Assembly (NCBI GenBank): GCA_028752905.1
Contig: JAQNBH010000043.1
Coordinates: forward strand, 186,001-250,000
Source: Cladorhizidae sp. MBARI D1340-BT2
Lineage: Eukaryota > Porifera > Demospongiae > Poecilosclerida > Cladorhizidae
Reading direction: 5' to 3'
Length of the DNA: 64,000 bases
Part shown: piece by piece, positions 51,520 to 64,000 of the stretch
How the letters are laid out: each line of letters opens with the position of its first letter
How positions within the stretch are numbered: the first letter of the stretch is position 1
Notes under the pieces: model-generated
Seen by the model: only the letters and a program-made list of their open reading frames with translations
What the model was told of the DNA's origin: nothing
The model's database searches: none
Position numbers and translations under genes: made by a program

Positions 51520-52426
51520 TATGTTTCTCATTTCCCCCCCAAAAATCTTGTTATTTTGCCGTAAAGCTCATAACTGTTCTACACTTTACCCCAAAAAGAT
51601 AATTTTATATCACCGGATAGCCCTTCTAATTATCTGTCTTTTGTACGTGCCAAAATTTTGAGTACTCTAAGTATTAGCAAGTTATGGTGATTTGAAGTGG
51701 TAAGGTTTGCGATCTTTCCTGGCGTTTTCCAGTTGCCAAAGCGGTGGCCTGCCAGTGAAAAACCACTACATTTATTGATAATCTGTTGACATGTTGCAGA
51801 TAAGGGCCTTCTCTATCAGTTGACAAAATCTGGGACTTTGGTCTTGTTAATTAGGGCAGTTATGAATTGTACTCTTACTTGATGCTAAACATGTTAGCTT
51901 CGTAGATTATCCACACTTCACTGAATAGACTTGATGTATAACTATTAAGATAGGACTCTCTAAGTGCTCTCTCTTGATACCAAACATCCATATATTCTGC
52001 ACACTTCACTGTAATGGACTTGCAAGATAGGTATCTCTCAGTGTTCTCTATCTTGAGCTAAACATGTTAGCTTCATAGATTCTCCACACTTCACTGAATA
52101 GACTTGATATATAGCTCTAAAGGTAGGCCTCTCTCTGTTCTCTCTCTTGATACCAAACATCCGTATATTCTGCATACATAGAATCACAAGATAGGTTTCT
52201 CTATGTGTTCTCTATCTTGATGCTAAACAGGTTAGCTTCATAGATTCTCCACACTTCACTGTATAAACTTGATATATAGCTATTAAGATAGGTCTCTCCC
52301 TGTGCTCTCTGTTGATATCAAACATCCATAATATTCTGCACACTTCACTGTAATGGACTTGATATGATTCGAATGATAGGTTTCATTGTGTGTTCTCTAT
52401 CTTGATATTTGCCCTAATTTGGTCTA
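48797..52426 (+). repeat. Units 53-56: recent tandem duplication of a two-unit block
   Basis: Units 53 and 55 share TTTGCGTTCTTTCC and AATTGTGCTC, seen nowhere else that I noticed. Units 54 and 56 share the C4A5 tract, the GATAATTTTATAT deletion (907 bp) and TATAAC in A1. The lag is 1,815 bp. Unit 54 adds a private CTATACTTT. Confidence 0.85.
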
Positions 52427-55400
52427 TATGTTTCTCATTTCCCCCCCAAAAATCTTGTTATTTTGCCGTAAAGCTCATAACTTTTCTACACTTTACCCAA
52501 AAAAGATAATTTTTATATCAGCGGATAGCCCTTCTAATTATCTGTCTTTTGTACGTGCCAAAATTTTGAGTACTCTAAGTATTAGCAAGTTATGGTGATT
52601 TGAAGTGGTAAGGTTTGCGATCTTTCCTGGCGTTTTCCAGTTGCCAAAGCGGTGGCCTGCCAGTGAAAAACCACTACATTTATAGATAATCTGTTGACAT
52701 GTTGCAGATAAGGGCCTTCTCTATCAGTTGACAAAATCTGGGACTTTGGTCTTGTTAATTAGGGCAGTTATGAATTGTACTCTTACTTGATGCTAAACAT
52801 GTTAGCTTCGTAGATTATCCACACTTCACTGAATAGACTTGATGTATAGCTATTAAGATAGGACTCTCTAAGTGCTCTCTCTTGATACCAAACATCCATA
52901 TATTCTGCACACTTCACTGTAATGGACTTGCAAGATAGGTATCTCTCAGTGTTCTCTATCTTGAGCTAAACATGTTAGCTTCATAGATTCTCCACACTTC
53001 ACTGAATAGACTTGATATATAGCTCTAAAGGTAGGCCTCTCTCTGTTCTCTCTCTTGATACCAAAAATCCGTATATTCTGCATACATAGAATAACAAGAT
53101 AGGTTTCTCTATGTGTTCTCTATCTTGATGCTAAACAGGTTAGCTTCATAGATTCTCCACACTTCACTGTATAAACTTGATATATAGCTATTAAGATAGG
53201 TCTCTCCCTGTGCTCTCTGTTGATATCAAACATCCATAATATTCTGCACACTTCACTGTAATGGACTTGATATGATTCGAATGATAGGTTTCATTGTGTA
53301 TTCTCTATCTTGATATTTGCCCTAATTTGGTCTATATGTTTCTCATTTTCCCCCCAAAAATCTTGTTATTTTGCCGTAAAGCTCATAACTTTTCTACACT
53401 TTACCCAAAAAAGATAATTTTTATATCATCGGATAGCCCTTCTAATTATCTGTCTTTTGTACGTGCCAAAATTTTGAGTACTCTAAGTATTAGCAAGTTA
53501 TGGTGATTTGAAGTGGTAAGGTTTGCGATCTTTCCTGGCGTTTTCCAATTGCCAAAGCGGTGGCCTGCCAGTGAAAAACCACTACATTTATTGATAATCT
53601 GTTGACATGTTGCAGATAAGGGCCTTCTCTATCAGTTGACAAAATCTGGGACTTTGGTCTTGTTAATTAGGGCAGTTATGAATTGTACTCTTACTTGATG
53701 CTAAACATGTTAGCTTCGTAGATTATCCACACTTCACTGAATAGACTTGATGTATAGCTATTAAGTAGGACTCTCTAAGTGCTCTCTCTTGATACCAAAC
53801 ATCCATATATTCTGCACACTTCACTGTAATGGACTTGCAAGATAGGTATCTCTCAGTGTTCTCTATCTTGAGCTAAACATGTTAGCTTCATAGATTCTCC
53901 ACACTTCACTGAATAGACTTGATATATAGCTCTAAAGGTAGGCCTCTCTCTGTTCTCTCTCTTGATACCAAACATCCGTATATTCTGCATACATAGAATC
54001 ACAAGATAGGTTTCTCTATGTGTTCTCTATCTTGATGCTAAACAGGTTAGCTTCATAGATTCTCCACACTTCACTGTATAAACTTGATATATAGCTATTA
54101 AGATAGGTCTCTCCCTGTGCTCTCTGTTGATATCAAACATCCATAATATTCTGCACACTTCACTGTAATGGACTTGATATGATTCGAATGATATGTTTCA
54201 TTGTGTGTTCTCTATCTTGATATTTGCCCTAATTTGGTCTATATGTTTCTCATTTCCCCCCCAAAAATCTTGTTATTTTGCCGTAAAGTTCATAACTTTT
54301 CTACACTTTACCCAAAAAAGATAATTTTTATATCACCGGATAGCCCTTCTAATTATCTGTCTTTTGTACGTGCCAAAATTTTGAGTACTCTAAGTATTAG
54401 CAAGTTATGGTGATTTGAAGTGGTAAGGTTTGCGATCTTTCCTGGCGTTTTCCAGTTGCCAAAGCGGTGGCCTGCCAGTGAAAAACCACTACATTTATTG
54501 ATAATCTGTTGACATGTTGCAGATAAGGGCCTTCTCTATCAGTTGACAAAATCTGGGACTTTGGTCTTGTTAATTAGGGCAGTTATGAATTGTACTCTTA
54601 CTTGATGCTAAACATGTTAGCTTCGTAGATTATCCACACTTCACTGAATAGACTTGATGTATAGCTATTAAGATAGGACTCTCTAAGTGCTCTCTCTTGA
54701 TACCAAACATCCATATATTCTGCACACTTCACTGTAATGGACTTGCAAGATAGGTATCTCTCAGTGTTCTCTATCTTGAGCTAAACATGTTAGCTTCATA
54801 GATTCTCCACACTTCACTGAATAGACTTGATATATAGCTCTAAAGGTAGGCCTCTCTCTGTTCTCTCTCTTGATACCAAACATCCGTATATTCTGCATAC
54901 ATAGAATCACAAGATAGGTTTCTCTATGTGTTCTCTATCTTGATGCTAAACAGGTTAGCTTCATAGATTCTCCACACTTCACTGTATAAACTTGATATAT
55001 AGCTATTAAGATAGGTCTCTCCCTGTGCTCTCTGTTGGTATCAAACATCCATAATATTCTGCACACTTCACTGTAATGGACTTGATATGATTCGAATGAT
55101 AGGTTTCATTGTGTGTTCTCTATCTTGATATTTGCCCTAATTTGGTCTATATGTTTCTCATTTCCCCCCCAAAAATCTTGTTATTTTGCCGTAAAGTTCA
55201 TAACTTTTCTACACTTTACCCAAAAAAGATAATTTTTATATCACCGGATAGCCCTTCTAATTATCTGTCTTTTGTACGTGCCAAAATTTTGAGTACTCTA
55301 AGTATTAGCAAGTTATGGTGATTTGAAGTGGTAAGGTTTGCGATCTTTCCTGGCGTTTTCCAGTTGCCAAAGCGGTGGCCTGCCAGTGAAAAACCACTAC

Positions 55401-58400
55401 ATTTATTGATAATCTGTTGACATGTTGCAGATAAGGGCCTTCTCTATCAGTTGACAAAATCTGGGACTTTGGTCTTGTTAATTAGGGCAGTTATGAATTG
55501 TACTCTTACTTGATGCTAAACATGTTAGCTTCGTAGATTATCCACACTTCACTGAATAGACTTGATGTATAGCTATTAAGATAGGACTCTCTAAGTGCTC
55601 TCTCTTGATACCAAACATCCATATATTCTGCACACTTCACTGTAATGGACTTGCAAGATAGGTATCTCTCAGTGTTCTCTATCTTGAGCTAAACATGTTA
55701 GCTTCATAGATTCTCCACACTTCACTGAATAGACTTGATATATAGCTCTAAAGGTAGGCCTCTCTCTGTTCTCTCTCTTGATACCAAACATCCGTATATT
55801 CTGCATACATAGAATCACAAGATAGGTTTCTCTATGTGTTCTCTATCTTGATGCTAAACAGGTTAGCTTCATAGATTCTCCACACTTCACTGTATAAACT
55901 TGATATATAGCTATTAAGATAGGTCTCTCCCTGTGCTCTCTGTTGGTATCAAACATCCATAATATTCTGCACACTTCACTGTAATGGACTTGATATGATT
56001 CGAATGATAGGTTTCATTGTGTGTTCTCTATCTTGATATTTGCCCTAATTTGGTCTATATGTTTCTCATTTCCCCCCCAAAAATCTTGTTATTTTGCCGT
56101 AAAGTTCATAACTTTTCTACACTTTACCCAAAAAAGATAATTTTTATATCACCGGATAGCCCTTCTAATTATCTGTCTTTTGTACGTGCCAAAATTTTGA
56201 GTACTCTAAGTATTAGCAAGTTATGGTGATTTGAAGTGGTAAGGTTTGCGATCTTTCCTGGCGTTTTCCAGTTGCCAAAGCGGTGGCCTGCCAGTGAAAA
56301 ACAACTACATTTATTGATAATCTGTTGACATGTTGCAGATAAGGGCCTTCTCTATCAGTTGACAAAATCTGGGACTTTGGTCTTGTTAATTAGGGCAGTT
56401 ATGAATTGTACTCTTACTTGATGCTAAACATGTTAGCTTCGTAGATTATCCACACTTCACTGAATAGACTTGATGTATAACTATTAAGATAGGACTCTCT
56501 AAGTGCTCTCTCTTGATACCAAACATCCATATATTCTGCACACTTCACTGTAATGGACTTGCAAGATAGGTATCTCTCAGTGTTCTCTATCTTGAGCTAA
56601 ACATGTTAGCTTCATAGATTCTCCACACTTCACTGAATAGACTTGATATATAGCTCTAAAGGTAGGCCTCTCTCTGTTCTCTCTCTTGATACCAAACATC
56701 CGTATATTCTGCATACATAGAATCACAAGATAGGTTTCTCTATGTGTTCTCTATCTTGATGCTAAACAGGTTAGCTTCATAGATTCTCCACACTTCACTG
56801 TATAAACTTGATATATAGCTATTAAGATAGGTCTCTCCCTGTGCTCTCTGTTGATATCAAACATCCATAATATTCTGCACACTTCACTGTAATGGACTTG
56901 ATATGATTCGAATGATAGGTTTCATTGTGTGTTCTCTATCTTGATATTTGCCCTAATTTGGTCTATATGTTTCTCATTTCCCCCCCAAAAATCTTGTTAT
57001 TTTGCCGTAAAGCTCATAACTTTTCTACACTTTACCCCAAAAAGATAATTTTTATATCAGCGGATAGCCCTTCTAATTATCTGTCTTTTGTACGTGCCAA
57101 AATTTTGAGTACTCTAAGTATTAGCAAGTTATGGTGATTTGAAGTGGTAAGGTTTGCGATCTTTCCTGGCGTTTTCCAGTTGCCAAAGCGGTGGCCTGCC
57201 AGTGAAAAACAACTACATTTATTGATAATCTGTTGACATGTTGCAGATAAGGGCCTTCTCTATCAGTTGACAAAATCTGGGACTTTGTTCTTGTTAATTA
57301 GGGCAGTTATGAATTGTACTCTTACTTGATGCTAAACATGTTAGCTTCGTAGATTATCCACACTTCACTGAATAGACTTAATGTATAGCTATTAAGATAG
57401 GACTCTCTAAGTGCTCTCTCTTGATACCAAACATCCATATATTCTGCACACTTCACTGTAATGGACTTGCAAGATAGGTATCTCTCAGTGTTCTCTATCT
57501 TGAGCTAAACATGTTAGCTTCATAGATTCTCCACACTTCACTGAATAGACTTGATATATAGCTCTAAAGGTAGGCCTCTCTCTGTTCTCTCTCTTGATAC
57601 CAAACATCCGTATATTCTGCATACATAGAATCACAAGATAGGTTTCTCTATGTGTTCTCTATCTTGATGCTAAACAGGTTAGCTTCATAGATTCTCCACA
57701 CTTCACTGTATAAACTTGATATATAGCTATTAAGATAGGTCTCTCCCTGTGCTCTCTGTTGATATCAAACATCCATAATATTCTGCACACTTCACTGTAA
57801 TGGACTTGATATGATTCGAATGATAGGTTTCATTGTGTATTCTCTATCTTGATATTTGCCCTAATTTGGTCTATATGTTTCTCATTTTCCCCCCAAAAAT
57901 CTTGTTATTTTGCCGTCAAGCTCATAACTTTTCTACACTTTACCCCAAAAAGATAATTTTTATATCACCGGATAGCCCTTCTAATTATCTGTCTTTTGTA
58001 CGTGCCAAAATTTTGAGTACTCTAAGTATTAGCAAGTTATGGTGATTTGAAGTGGTAAGGTTTGCGATCTTTCCTGGCGTTTTCCAATTGCCAAAGTGGT
58101 GGCCTGCCAGTGAAAAAACCCTACATTTATTGATAATCTGTTGACATGTTGCAGATAAGGGCCTTCTCTATCAGTTGACAAAATCTGGGACTTTGGTCTT
58201 GTTAATTAGGGCAGTTATGAATTGTACTCTTACTTGATGCTAAACATGTTAGCTTCGTAGATTATCCACACTTCACTGAATAGACTTGATGTATAGCTAT
58301 TAAGATAGGACTCTCTAAGTGCTCTCTCTTGATACCAAACATCCATATATTCTGCACACTTCACTGTAATGGACTTGCAAGATAGGTATCTCTCAGTGTT

Positions 58401-58781
58401 CTCTATCTTGAGCTAAACATGTTAGCTTCATAGATTCTCCACACTTCACTGAATAGACTTGATATATAGCTCTAAAGGTAGGCCTCTCTCTGTTCTCTCT
58501 CTTGATACCAAACATCCGTATATTCTGCATACATAGAATCACAAGATAGGTTTCTCTATGTGTTCTCTATCTTGATGCTAAACAGGTTAGCTTCATAGAT
58601 TCTCCACACTTCACTGTATAAACTTGATATATAGCTATTAAGATAGGTCTCTCCCTGTGCTCTCTGTTGATATCAAACATCCATAATATTCTGCACACTT
58701 CACTGTAATGGACTTGATATGATTCGAATGATAGGTTTCATTGTGTGTTCTCTATCTTGATATTTGCCCTAATTTGGTCTA
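51520..58781 (+). repeat. Units 56-63: 8-unit higher-order repeat, copy 2
   Basis: In order: a 907-bp C4A5 deletion unit (56); a TTTATAGAT / ACCAAAAATCC / GAATAACAAG unit (57); a TTAAGTAGGAC, CAATTG unit (58); three units with GTAAAGTTCATAAC (59-61); two units around AAAACAACTAC (61, 62); and a unit with AAAGTGGTGG and GAAAAAACCCTA (63). The same order recurs from 58782, at exactly 7,262 bp for units 56, 57, 58 and 59. Confidence 0.85.
54242..56965 (+). repeat. Units 59-61: near-identical trio
   Basis: All three carry GTAAAGTTCATAAC, found elsewhere only in units 67 and 68. Units 59 and 60 also share GTTGGTATC in B3. Unit 61 differs by TATAAC in A1 and AAAACAACTAC. Unit 59 looks like a local single-unit duplicate of unit 60. 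The later copy of this block (61504-63319) has only two such units. Confidence 0.85.
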
Positions 58782-61700
58782 TATGTTTCTCATTTCCCCC
58801 CCAAAAATCTTGTTATTTTGCCGTAAAGCTCATAACTGTTCTACACTTTACCCCAAAAAGATAATTTTATATCACCGGATAGCCCTTCTAATTATCTGTC
58901 TTTTGTACGTGCCAAAATTTTGAGTACTCTAAGTATTAGCAAGTTATGGTGATTTGAAGTGGTAAGGTTTGCGATCTTTCCTGGCGTTTTCCAGTTGCCA
59001 AAGCGGTGGCCTGCCAGTGAAAAACCACTACATTTATTGATAATCTGTTGACATGTTGCAGATAAGGGCCTTCTCTATCAGTTGACAAAATCTGGGACTT
59101 TGGTCTTGTTAATTAGGGCAGTTATGAATTGTACTCTTACTTGATGCTAAACATGTTAGCTTCGTAGATTATCCACACTTCACTGAATAGACTTGATGTA
59201 TAACTATTAAGATAGGACTCTCTAAGTGCTCTCTCTTGATACCAAACATCCATATATTCTGCACACTTCACTGTAATGGACTTGCAAGATAGGTATCTCT
59301 CAGTGTTCTCTATCTTGAGCTAAACATGTTAGCTTCATAGATTCTCCACACTTCACTGAATAGACTTGATATATAGCTCTAAAGGTAGGCCTCTCTCTGT
59401 TCTCTCTCTTGATACCAAACATCCGTATATTCTGCATACATAGAATCACAAGATAGGTTTCTCTATGTGTTCTCTATCTTGATGCTAAACAGGTTAGCTT
59501 CATAGATTCTCCACACTTCACTGTATAAACTTGATATATAGCTATTAAGATAGGTCTCTCCCTGTGCTCTCTGTTGATATCAAACATCCATAATATTCTG
59601 CACACTTCACTGTAATGGACTTGATATGATTCGAATGATAGGTTTCATTGTGTGTTCTCTATCTTGATATTTGCCCTAATTTGGTCTATATGTTTCTCAT
59701 TTCCCCCCCAAAAATCTTGTTATTTTGCCGTAAAGCTCATAACTTTTCTACACTTTACCCAAAAAAGATAATTTTTATATCAGCGGATAGCCCTTCTAAT
59801 TATCTGTCTTTTGTACGTGCCAAAATTTTGAGTACTCTAAGTATTAGCAAGTTATGGTGATTTGAAGTGGTAAGGTTTGCGATCTTTCCTGGCGTTTTCC
59901 AGTTGCCAAAGCGGTGGCCTGCCAGTGAAAAACCACTACATTTATAGATAATCTGTTGACATGTTGCAGATAAGGGCCTTCTCTATCAGTTGACAAAATC
60001 TGGGACTTTGGTCTTGTTAATTAGGGCAGTTATGAATTGTACTCTTACTTGATGCTAAACATGTTAGCTTCGTAGATTATCCACACTTCACTGAATAGAC
60101 TTGATGTATAGCTATTAAGATAGGACTCTCTAAGTGCTCTCTCTTGATACCAAACATCCATATATTCTGCACACTTCACTGTAATGGACTTGCAAGATAG
60201 GTATCTCTCAGTGTTCTCTATCTTGAGCTAAACATGTTAGCTTCATAGATTCTCCACACTTCACTGAATAGACTTGATATATAGCTCTAAAGGTAGGCCT
60301 CTCTCTGTTCTCTCTCTTGATACCAAAAATCCGTATATTCTGCATACATAGAATAACAAGATAGGTTTCTCTATGTGTTCTCTATCTTGATGCTAAACAG
60401 GTTAGCTTCATAGATTCTCCACACTTCACTGTATAAACTTGATATATAGCTATTAAGATAGGTCTCTCCCTGTGCTCTCTGTTGATATCAAACATCCATA
60501 ATATTCTGCACACTTCACTGTAATGGACTTGATATGATTCGAATGATAGGTTTCATTGTGTATTCTCTATCTTGATATTTGCCCTAATTTGGTCTATATG
60601 TTTCTCATTTTCCCCCCAAAAATCTTGTTATTTTGCCGTAAAGCTCATAACTTTTCTACACTTTACCCAAAAAAGATAATTTTTATATCATCGGATAGCC
60701 CTTCTAATTATCTGTCTTTTGTACGTGCCAAAATTTTGAGTACTCTAAGTATTAGCAAGTTATGGTGATTTGAAGTGGTAAGGTTTGCGATCTTTCCTGG
60801 CGTTTTCCAATTGCCAAAGCGGTGGCCTGCCAGTGAAAAACCACTACATTTATTGATAATCTGTTGACATGTTGCAGATAAGGGCCTTCTCTATCAGTTG
60901 ACAAAATCTGGGACTTTGGTCTTGTTAATTAGGGCAGTTATGAATTGTACTCTTACTTGATGCTAAACATGTTAGCTTCGTAGATTATCCACACTTCACT
61001 GAATAGACTTGATGTATAGCTATTAAGTAGGACTCTCTAAGTGCTCTCTCTTGATACCAAACATCCATATATTCTGCACACTTCACTGTAATGGACTTGC
61101 AAGATAGGTATCTCTCAGTGTTCTCTATCTTGAGCTAAACATGTTAGCTTCATAGATTCTCCACACTTCACTGAATAGACTTGATATATAGCTCTAAAGG
61201 TAGGCCTCTCTCTGTTCTCTCTCTTGATACCAAACATCCGTATATTCTGCATACATAGAATCACAAGATAGGTTTCTCTATGTGTTCTCTATCTTGATGC
61301 TAAACAGGTTAGCTTCATAGATTCTCCACACTTCACTGTATAAACTTGATATATAGCTATTAAGATAGGTCTCTCCCTGTGCTCTCTGTTGATATCAAAC
61401 ATCCATAATATTCTGCACACTTCACTGTAATGGACTTGATATGATTCGAATGATAGGTTTCATTGTGTGTTCTCTATCTTGATATTTGCCCTAATTTGGT
61501 CTATATGTTTCTCATTTCCCCCCCAAAAATCTTGTTATTTTGCCGTAAAGTTCATAACTTTTCTACACTTTACCCAAAAAAGATAATTTTTATATCACCG
61601 GATAGCCCTTCTAATTATCTGTCTTTTGTACGTGCCAAAATTTTGAGTACTCTAAGTATTAGCAAGTTATGGTGATTTGAAGTGGTAAGGTTTGCGATCT

Positions 61701-64000
61701 TTCCTGGCGTTTTCCAGTTGCCAAAGCGGTGGCCTGCCAGTGAAAAACCACTACATTTATTGATAATCTGTTGACATGTTGCAGATAAGGGCCTTCTCTA
61801 TCAGTTGACAAAATCTGGGACTTTGGTCTTGTTAATTAGGGCAGTTATGAATTGTACTCTTACTTGATGCTAAACATGTTAGCTTCGTAGATTATCCACA
61901 CTTCACTGAATAGACTTGATGTATAGCTATTAAGATAGGACTCTCTAAGTGCTCTCTCTTGATACCAAACATCCATATATTCTGCACACTTCACTGTAAT
62001 GGACTTGCAAGATAGGTATCTCTCAGTGTTCTCTATCTTGAGCTAAACATGTTAGCTTCATAGATTCTCCACACTTCACTGAATAGACTTGATATATAGC
62101 TCTAAAGGTAGGCCTCTCTCTGTTCTCTCTCTTGATACCAAACATCCGTATATTCTGCATACATAGAATCACAAGATAGGTTTCTCTATGTGTTCTCTAT
62201 CTTGATGCTAAACAGGTTAGCTTCATAGATTCTCCACACTTCACTGTATAAACTTGATATATAGCTATTAAGATAGGTCTCTCCCTGTGCTCTCTGTTGG
62301 TATCAAACATCCATAATATTCTGCACACTTCACTGTAATGGACTTGATATGATTCGAATGATAGGTTTCATTGTGTGTTCTCTATCTTGATATTTGCCCT
62401 AATTTGGTCTATATGTTTCTCATTTCCCCCCCAAAAATCTTGTTATTTTGCCGTAAAGTTCATAACTTTTCTACACTTTACCCAAAAAAGATAATTTTTA
62501 TATCACCGGATAGCCCTTCTAATTATCTGTCTTTTGTACGTGCCAAAATTTTGAGTACTCTAAGTATTAGCAAGTTATGGTGATTTGAAGTGGTAAGGTT
62601 TGCGATCTTTCCTGGCGTTTTCCAGTTGCCAAAGCGGTGGCCTGCCAGTGAAAAACAACTACATTTATTGATAATCTGTTGACATGTTGCAGATAAGGGC
62701 CTTCTCTATCAGTTGACAAAATCTGGGACTTTGGTCTTGTTAATTAGGGCAGTTATGAATTGTACTCTTACTTGATGCTAAACATGTTAGCTTCGTAGAT
62801 TATCCACACTTCACTGAATAGACTTGATGTATAACTATTAAGATAGGACTCTCTAAGTGCTCTCTCTTGATACCAAACATCCATATATTCTGCACACTTC
62901 ACTGTAATGGACTTGCAAGATAGGTATCTCTCAGTGTTCTCTATCTTGAGCTAAACATGTTAGCTTCATAGATTCTCCACACTTCACTGAATAGACTTGA
63001 TATATAGCTCTAAAGGTAGGCCTCTCTCTGTTCTCTCTCTTGATACCAAACATCCGTATATTCTGCATACATAGAATCACAAGATAGGTTTCTCTATGTG
63101 TTCTCTATCTTGATGCTAAACAGGTTAGCTTCATAGATTCTCCACACTTCACTGTATAAACTTGATATATAGCTATTAAGATAGGTCTCTCCCTGTGCTC
63201 TCTGTTGATATCAAACATCCATAATATTCTGCACACTTCACTGTAATGGACTTGATATGATTCGAATGATAGGTTTCATTGTGTGTTCTCTATCTTGATA
63301 TTTGCCCTAATTTGGTCTATATGTTTCTCATTTCCCCCCCAAAAATCTTGTTATTTTGCCGTAAAGCTCATAACTTTTCTACACTTTACCCCAAAAAGAT
63401 AATTTTTATATCACCGGATAGCCCTTCTAATTATCTGTCTTTTGTACGTGCCAAAATTTTGAGTACTCTAAGTATTAGCAAGTTATGGTGATTTGAAGTG
63501 GTAAGGTTTGCGATCTTTCCTGGCGTTTTCCAATTGCCAAAGTGGTGGCCTGCCAGTGAAAAAACCCTACATTTATTGATAATCTGTTGACATGTTGCAG
63601 ATAAGGGCCTTCTCTATCAGTTGACAAAATCTGGGACTTTGGTCTTGTTAATTAGGGCAGTTATGAATTGTACTCTTACTTGATGCTAAACATGTTAGCT
63701 TCGTAGATTATCCACACTTCACTGAATAGACTTGATGTATAGCTATTAAGATAGGACTCTCTAAGTGCTCTCTCTTGATACCAAACATCCATATATTCTG
63801 CACACTTCACTGTAATGGACTTGCAAGATAGGTATCTCTCAGTGTTCTCTATCTTGAGCTGAACATGTTAGCTTCATAGATTCTCCACACTTCACTGAAT
63901 AGACTTGATATATAGCTCTAAAGGTAGGCCTCTCTCTGTTCTCTCTCTTGATACCAAACATCCGTATATTCTGCATACATAGAATCACAAGATAGGTTTC
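58782..64000 (+). repeat. Units 64-69: 8-unit higher-order repeat, copy 3 (contracted and cut by the window end)
   Basis: Units 64-67 match 56-59 at 7,262 bp, including the GAATAACAAG and TTAAGTAGGAC markers. Then unit 68 matches unit 61 (AAAACAACTAC, TATAAC) and unit 69 matches unit 63 (AAAGTGGTGG, GAAAAAACCCTA). One unit of the GTAAAGTTC trio and unit 62 are therefore missing here. Unit 69 starts at 63320 and only its first 681 bp are in the window. Confidence 0.85.

Larger units (their letters stand above)
1591..64000 (+). repeat. ~908-bp satellite DNA array, 68 full units plus a partial 69th
   Basis: Uninterrupted head-to-tail array, all units in the same orientation. With the unit phased at the TATGTTTCTC that begins the homology, unit starts are: 1591, 2499, 3406, 4314, 5222, 6130, 7037, 7945, 8853, 9762, 10670, 11578, 12486, 13394, 14302, 15210, 16118, 17026, 17934, 18842, 19750, 20658, 21566, 22474, 23382, 24290, 25198, 26106, 27014, 27922, 28827, 29735, 30640, 31548, 32456, 33364, 34272, 35180, 36088, 36996, 37904, 38812, 39720, 40628, 41537, 42445, 43352, 44260, 45166, 46074, 46981, 47889, 48797, 49705, 50612, 51520, 52427, 53335, 54242, 55150, 56058, 56966, 57874, 58782, 59689, 60597, 61504, 62412, 63320. 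Most units are 908 bp. Exceptions are 905 (units 30, 32), 906 (48), 907 (2, 6, 46, 50, 54, 56, 58, 64, 66) and 909 (9, 44). Units differ by only a handful of substitutions each, so homogenisation is strong and recent. No transposon or gene interrupts the array. Confidence 0.98.

Noticed and set aside
1508..63491. Repeated ~60-84-codon plus-strand open frames at the same place in each satellite unit, as real genes
   Set aside because: They start at TTG or other non-ATG codons, are broken by 1-bp indels in several units, and vary freely at non-synonymous sites. They are repeats of one non-coding stretch.
1591..64000. CRISPR array
   Set aside because: Units are ~908 bp and nearly identical throughout. 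There are no short repeats separated by unique spacers, and no cas-like genes.

Overview
The window is eukaryotic and almost entirely satellite DNA. About 97% of it (1591 to the right edge) is one uninterrupted head-to-tail tandem array of a ~908-bp unit: 68 complete copies plus 681 bp of a 69th. The array runs off the window, so its full length is unknown. Nothing looks bacterial: there are no operons, ribosome binding sites or long ORFs. A short left-flank peptide with a C-x2-C motif and an E/R-rich helix reminds me of predicted proteins in genomes of aquatic invertebrates such as sponges and cnidarians. That is recollection only, so 'metazoan, perhaps a marine invertebrate' is the most I would say.

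Layout. 1-472: two small coding-like fragments in different frames, probably debris of a transposon-associated or invertebrate-specific gene; the second ends in an incomplete zinc knuckle. 473-588: AT-rich spacer with inverted repeats. 589-1116: a degenerate ~34-bp minisatellite of about 16 units. 1117-1590: single-copy DNA with a cluster of promoter-like motifs (E-box, MluI-type box, GGAA cores) followed by a strong splice-donor sequence at 1381. 1591-64000: the satellite.

The satellite is hierarchical. Each 908-bp unit has a ~384-bp core (in unit 1's phase, 2473-2856) and a ~523-bp block (1950-2472) made of three diverged dimers, A1-B1, A2-B2 and A3-B3. The halves are 70-95 bp and the dimers about 174, 164 and 185 bp, close to nucleosome size. 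A and B are themselves distantly related. Above the unit, shared private variants show duplicated multi-unit blocks at several lags: 2 units (~1.81 kb), 4 units (3,631 bp), 5 units (4,540 bp) and 8 units (~7.26 kb). The right third follows an 8-unit higher-order repeat, while the middle holds an alternating two-type domain. This is what repeated unequal exchange and conversion would leave.

I see no protein-coding gene, RNA gene, CRISPR array or identifiable mobile element inside the array. A recurrent ~70-codon open frame in most units starts at TTG and is a by-product of homogenisation. Centromeric, pericentromeric or subtelomeric location is plausible but cannot be decided from the window.
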